From CAZAKZ01 sp964485695 (GTDB lineage: Bacteria; Planctomycetota; JAFGQW01), in contig CAZAKZ010000090.1 in NCBI GenBank assembly GCA_964485695.1, positions 1 to 23,607 on the forward strand: 23,607 bases of DNA, read 5' to 3'. The notes beneath the pieces were generated by a model. The model ran no database searches, was not told the DNA's origin, and saw only the letters and a list, made by a program, of their open reading frames with translations. Within the stretch, counting starts at the first letter, position 1, and each line of letters opens with the position of its first letter. The position numbers were made by a program, and so were the translations under genes. Below are positions 20,529 to 23,607 of this stretch, piece by piece.

Positions 20529-23426
20529 TTACTTGCGTACCCCCATTGTCAGCTCCAGGCGGACGAACGGCTGTTGGCCTCTCTGCGTCACCACCACCTT
20601 GACCGGTTCGCTGTAACGCCGCAGCTTGTGGGCGCGAAACGCGTAGCGCCCCGGCAGCAGGTTGGAGAGGGTAAACCGTCCGTCCGGGCCGGTGCGGCCG
20701 TGGCCGAAGGGGTTGAGGCGCCGGGCCTCGTCCTCTTCGGGCACGGCGCGGACGCTGGCCCGCGACACGGGTCGGCTTTTTTCATCCACCACCTGCCCTC
20801 GTACTGTGACCCCTGCAAGGAGCTGGAAGTCCACGCGGGTGACATGGGCGCCCCGGCCCACCACGATGTGGGTGCGGCTCATGGCCGCCCAGTGCTCCGA
20901 CTTGAACACCAGCACCTCGTAGGTTCCCGGCTGCAGGTGACGGAAGACGTATCGGCCCCGGGCGTCCGCCAGGAGTGTTCTCACGTAGCGATCCCCGCCC
21001 GCCGTGCGGGTGAGGCGAAGCCGGGGCCTGGGAGACCCCTCATTCATGCCGTCCGGCAGCGCGATCCGGCCGCTCAGGGACCCCGACGGCACGTCCAGGT
21101 TCACGGTGAGGGAAAAGGTCCGGGGAACCTCCACCCGGCGGGTGACCGCAACGTACGAGGACCACTCGTCCTTGATCCGGAGCGAGGCCTGATACTGGCC
21201 CGGCTGCACGTGGTCGAGGTCGTACCGGCCCTCGGCATCGGTGCGGGTCTCCCGGATGCGGTCCACCAGGTCCAGGGGATTCAGGACCCCGGTGGCGACC
21301 CGGGGCCGCACGGGCTTGTGGGGCCGGAATGAAACCAGGCAGTCCGGATAGGGGATCCCCGCCTCCAGCACGACGCCCTCCACCCGGACCCCGCGCTCCA
21401 CCGTGAAGGTCCGGACCACGGCCTGGCCCTCGGCCACGTGGATGAGTTTGGCGGGATTCCTGGGTTTCAGGCCCCGCGCCCATGGACCCCGCCGCTTTCC
21501 CCCGGGCCCCACCACCGTGACCTGGTATTCTCCCACGGCCAGACGCTCGAAGCGCGCCACACCCTCGGCATTGGTTAAGCGGGAGGTCTCCTTCTCCTTC
21601 TTGCCGGTCCGGGTGAGGATCACCGTGGCGCCCTCGGTGCGGCCGCCATCCCGGTAGAACACGGTTCCGGTGAAGGATCCCCCCCGGCCCAGGGCCACCT
21701 CCAGGTCGGACCGGTGTGAGCCCGGGGTCACCTCGATGCCCTCGAGGCGAGCATCGGCGTAGCCCGGGTAGCGCACTTCCAGGGCGTAGGTTCCGGCCGG
21801 GATGCCGGAGAAGCGAAAGCGGCCCCCGGCATCGGTGCGGATCCGGGCCAGGGACCGGCGGCCGCCGGGCGTGGGTGTCAGATAGCGCAGGAGGCCGGAC
21901 CCCGTGCCGGCCGCCCCGGCCTCCCGACGCAGGAACACCCAAGCGCCCTCCAGGGCCTCGGCCCGGGCCCTAGTCTTCACGCGGCCGGACAGGATCCCGC
22001 CGCGGTCCAGGTGCAGAAGGATCTCCCCGGGAGCCGGTCCCGTGGGAACCAGGGGAAAGGCCGCGCTCGAGGCCGGAGCGAATCCCTCGAGCCGCGCCAC
22101 CACCACGCCCATGCCCCAGGCCCGGTCCGCCTCCAGGCTGAATTGCCCGGCCGCATCGGTGCGGGTTCTCGGCGCGCCCTCGGGCGGGGCGTCCGCGGTC
22201 TCGGGGGAGACCAGCCGGATGTCCACGCCCTCCAGGGGCGTGCCGTCCCCTTTCATCACCACCTTGCCCTGGATCTTCAGGACGTTCACGGCGCCGAACC
22301 GGATCCGGAGGTTGCTCTGACCGGCCACGGCCTCCTGGCCCTGGACCCTGCGCCCGAAGCTCAGGGCACTCACCCGGTACTTGCCCGGCCGGAGCCCCTC
22401 GATGGCAAAGCGTCCCTCTGGATTCGAGATCGCCATGCCGTGGGTGCCCGATCGTTTTGCCCGGTCTCCCTGTCCGGGCGGGGGATTCGCGTAGACCCGG
22501 ATCCCGTGGATGCCCTTGCCCAGGGGATCCACCACCTGCCCGGAAATGGTCTTTCCCGCCTCGAGTACCAGGCGGATGTCTTTGACCTCCTGTTCGGCGG
22601 CCACGGCAAGAGGCCCAGTGCGGGCTGTGATGCAACCCGACTTGCCCGCCTCGATACCCACTTGGCCCACGGGCGTGCCTTCGATGCGGAACCGCCCCTG
22701 GGCATCGGTGAAAAATCGGTCCCCCTCCCGCGGGATCAGCTGGTTCCACTGCAGGCGTCCCCGGGGCCCGATCTTCTTCACCCGGATCCAGACGTTCTGG
22801 ACCGGACGGCCGATCGGATCCACGCAAAGGCCGGAGACCACCCCCCCGGCCAGGAGCTGGATGTCGCCCAGGTCCGTGGCCTCGGGAAAGGCCAGGATCG
22901 AGAGCTTCCTGGAGTAGGGGGCGTACGGGGCCTGACCCACCTCCAGAAAATAGACCTTCTCCGGGTCCGCGCCCTCGAGGACAAAGGAACCGTTCGGCCC
23001 GGACCGGGCCGTGGCCGCGATCCGGACCGAGGTGCGCGAAGCGTCTCCGAAGAGCAGGGCCGCCTCCAGGCCCGAGCGCATCGGCGCGGTGAGGCGCACC
23101 TCCACCCCCGCAAGGGGTCGGCCCGCGGGGTCCAGCAGCCGGCCGAGGATGCGTGCCCTGAAGCCGACCTCCACGACATCAGATCTCTCCGCCGCCGGAA
23201 CCGGGCCTGGTTCGGGCGCCCGGGCCCCCGTTCCCCGGGCCGGAGCCGGGATCTCTGGCCCGGCCGTCGGGCCGGACACCGGGGCCGGCGCGGTTTTCCC
23301 GGACTCAAGACCGGGTGGGGCCTCCCCCGGGTCCAGGATGGTGGAGACCACCCCCCAGGCCAGGACACCGAGGCCGATGGCCAGCAGAGCCACGGTGAGC
23401 CGGAGGGTGACGGGACTTCGCTGCAT
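20529..23426 (-). CDS. Membrane-anchored protein with about nine carboxypeptidase-regulatory-like repeats
   Basis: A 965-residue protein. Residues about 8-30 are one hydrophobic helix (LRLTVALLAIGLGVLAWGVV) acting as anchor or uncleaved signal. A Pro/Ala/Gly-rich spacer follows to about residue 75. The rest is a string of roughly nine beta-sandwich repeats of about 90-110 residues, each opening with a (I/V)xGxVxDxxGxPxxGVxVxL strand, such as LGRLLDPAGRPLAGVEVRL, ISGQVVDPLGKGIHGIRVYA and VRGQVVDEKSRPVSRASVRAV. Each has a DAxGRFxxxxxPxGxYxL turn. These are CarboxypepD_reg or SdrD-B-like folds common in extracytoplasmic scaffold and surface proteins. No catalytic domain is visible. The ATG at 23426 is preferred over the upstream frame. 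It is probably periplasmic or surface-exposed; its partner is unknown. Confidence 0.88.
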   Translation of the reverse strand: MQRSPVTLRLTVALLAIGLGVLAWGVVSTILDPGEAPPGLESGKTAPAPVSGPTAGPEIPAPARGTGARAPEPGPVPAAERSDVVEVGFRARILGRLLDPAGRPLAGVEVRLTAPMRSGLEAALLFGDASRTSVRIAATARSGPNGSFVLEGADPEKVYFLEVGQAPYAPYSRKLSILAFPEATDLGDIQLLAGGVVSGLCVDPIGRPVQNVWIRVKKIGPRGRLQWNQLIPREGDRFFTDAQGRFRIEGTPVGQVGIEAGKSGCITARTGPLAVAAEQEVKDIRLVLEAGKTISGQVVDPLGKGIHGIRVYANPPPGQGDRAKRSGTHGMAISNPEGRFAIEGLRPGKYRVSALSFGRRVQGQEAVAGQSNLRIRFGAVNVLKIQGKVVMKGDGTPLEGVDIRLVSPETADAPPEGAPRTRTDAAGQFSLEADRAWGMGVVVARLEGFAPASSAAFPLVPTGPAPGEILLHLDRGGILSGRVKTRARAEALEGAWVFLRREAGAAGTGSGLLRYLTPTPGGRRSLARIRTDAGGRFRFSGIPAGTYALEVRYPGYADARLEGIEVTPGSHRSDLEVALGRGGSFTGTVFYRDGGRTEGATVILTRTGKKEKETSRLTNAEGVARFERLAVGEYQVTVVGPGGKRRGPWARGLKPRNPAKLIHVAEGQAVVRTFTVERGVRVEGVVLEAGIPYPDCLVSFRPHKPVRPRVATGVLNPLDLVDRIRETRTDAEGRYDLDHVQPGQYQASLRIKDEWSSYVAVTRRVEVPRTFSLTVNLDVPSGSLSGRIALPDGMNEGSPRPRLRLTRTAGGDRYVRTLLADARGRYVFRHLQPGTYEVLVFKSEHWAAMSRTHIVVGRGAHVTRVDFQLLAGVTVRGQVVDEKSRPVSRASVRAVPEEDEARRLNPFGHGRTGPDGRFTLSNLLPGRYAFRAHKLRRYSEPVKVVVTQRGQQPFVRLELTMGVRK

Positions 23427-23538
23427 GGGAGTATTGTACTCGGCCGTCTCCCCCCCAACAACCGGAGGGGGGTACGAAGCCCACCGCCGGCCGGGCACAC
23501 GCCGGATTTACTCATTCACCTCTGATGAAGTAATTCAT

Positions 23539-23607
23539 CCTCCGGCAGAGCTGGAGGCTTTATATTGTGAACCGCTCAAAGCGGTATGTTTCAGGTCCGC
23601 CTGAAGG
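23539..23607. repeat. Cluster of short hairpins at the window end
   Basis: Three small inverted repeats follow one another: CCTCC/GGAGG (23539-23557), ACCGCT-CAA-AGCGGT (23571-23585) and TTCAGG/CCTGAA (23590-23605). The middle one resembles the hairpin at 22-38. The element runs off the window, and no gene is seen in 23427-23607. Confidence 0.45.

Overview
The window is about 23.6 kb of high-GC bacterial DNA. It holds a 100-base run of N that is probably a scaffold gap, so it looks like a draft or metagenome-assembled genome. The gene set is that of a free-living bacterium: an ABC-F ATPase, exonuclease VII, RtcB/archease, Uma2, an orphan methyltransferase, secreted repeat proteins and a selenoprotein. 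It would fit Planctomycetota or another deep-branching lineage, but no ribosomal or other phylogenetic marker is present, so the affiliation is only a guess.

Layout. 1-1941: ABC-F ATPase (minus). 1942-3700: a repeat-rich block with 26-bp direct repeats around the N gap, then a RayT-type REP-associated transposase flanked by its own bipartite palindromes; one palindrome unit plus the 3' end of the gene is tandemly duplicated. 3700-5295: secreted propeller-like protein with five EF-hand-like acidic loops, ended by a strong terminator. 5343-6680: cyclic 2,3-diphosphoglycerate synthetase-like GTPase (minus). 6844-8175: beta-class DNA methyltransferase fused to a degenerate staphylococcal-nuclease-like domain. 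8270-8435: a long imperfect hairpin. 8477-12063: a tight operon of a PolX-like protein (polymerase centre lost, PHP centre kept), archease and RtcB ligase. 12053-12475: degenerate receiver protein, convergent with rtcB. 12773-14817: xseB-xseA (minus), with an extra HARP-like N-terminal domain on XseA. 15131-15685: Uma2-family nuclease. 15892-17853: a probable selenoprotein. 17883-18785: EamA transporter with terminator. 19002-19841: alpha/beta hydrolase (minus). 19900-20478: CBS-pair protein. 20529-23426: large membrane-anchored protein with repeated carboxypeptidase-regulatory-like domains (minus).

The most interesting item is 15892-17853. An in-frame TGA falls exactly at the first cysteine of a thioredoxin CxxC motif (SW-TGA-GGC). 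The frame continues through the rest of the thioredoxin fold and a beta-propeller, and a stem-loop with a GG-containing apical loop lies 18 nt downstream of the TGA. This fits a selenocysteine codon with a bacterial SECIS element. The reconstructed protein (signal peptide, TPRs, UxxC thioredoxin, propeller) would be missed or split in two by standard annotation.

Other points: two unrelated REP-like repeat families, three lost-active-site proteins (PolX palm, receiver, nuclease domain), and a nucleic-acid repair theme (RtcB/archease, PHP phosphoesterase, exonuclease VII).
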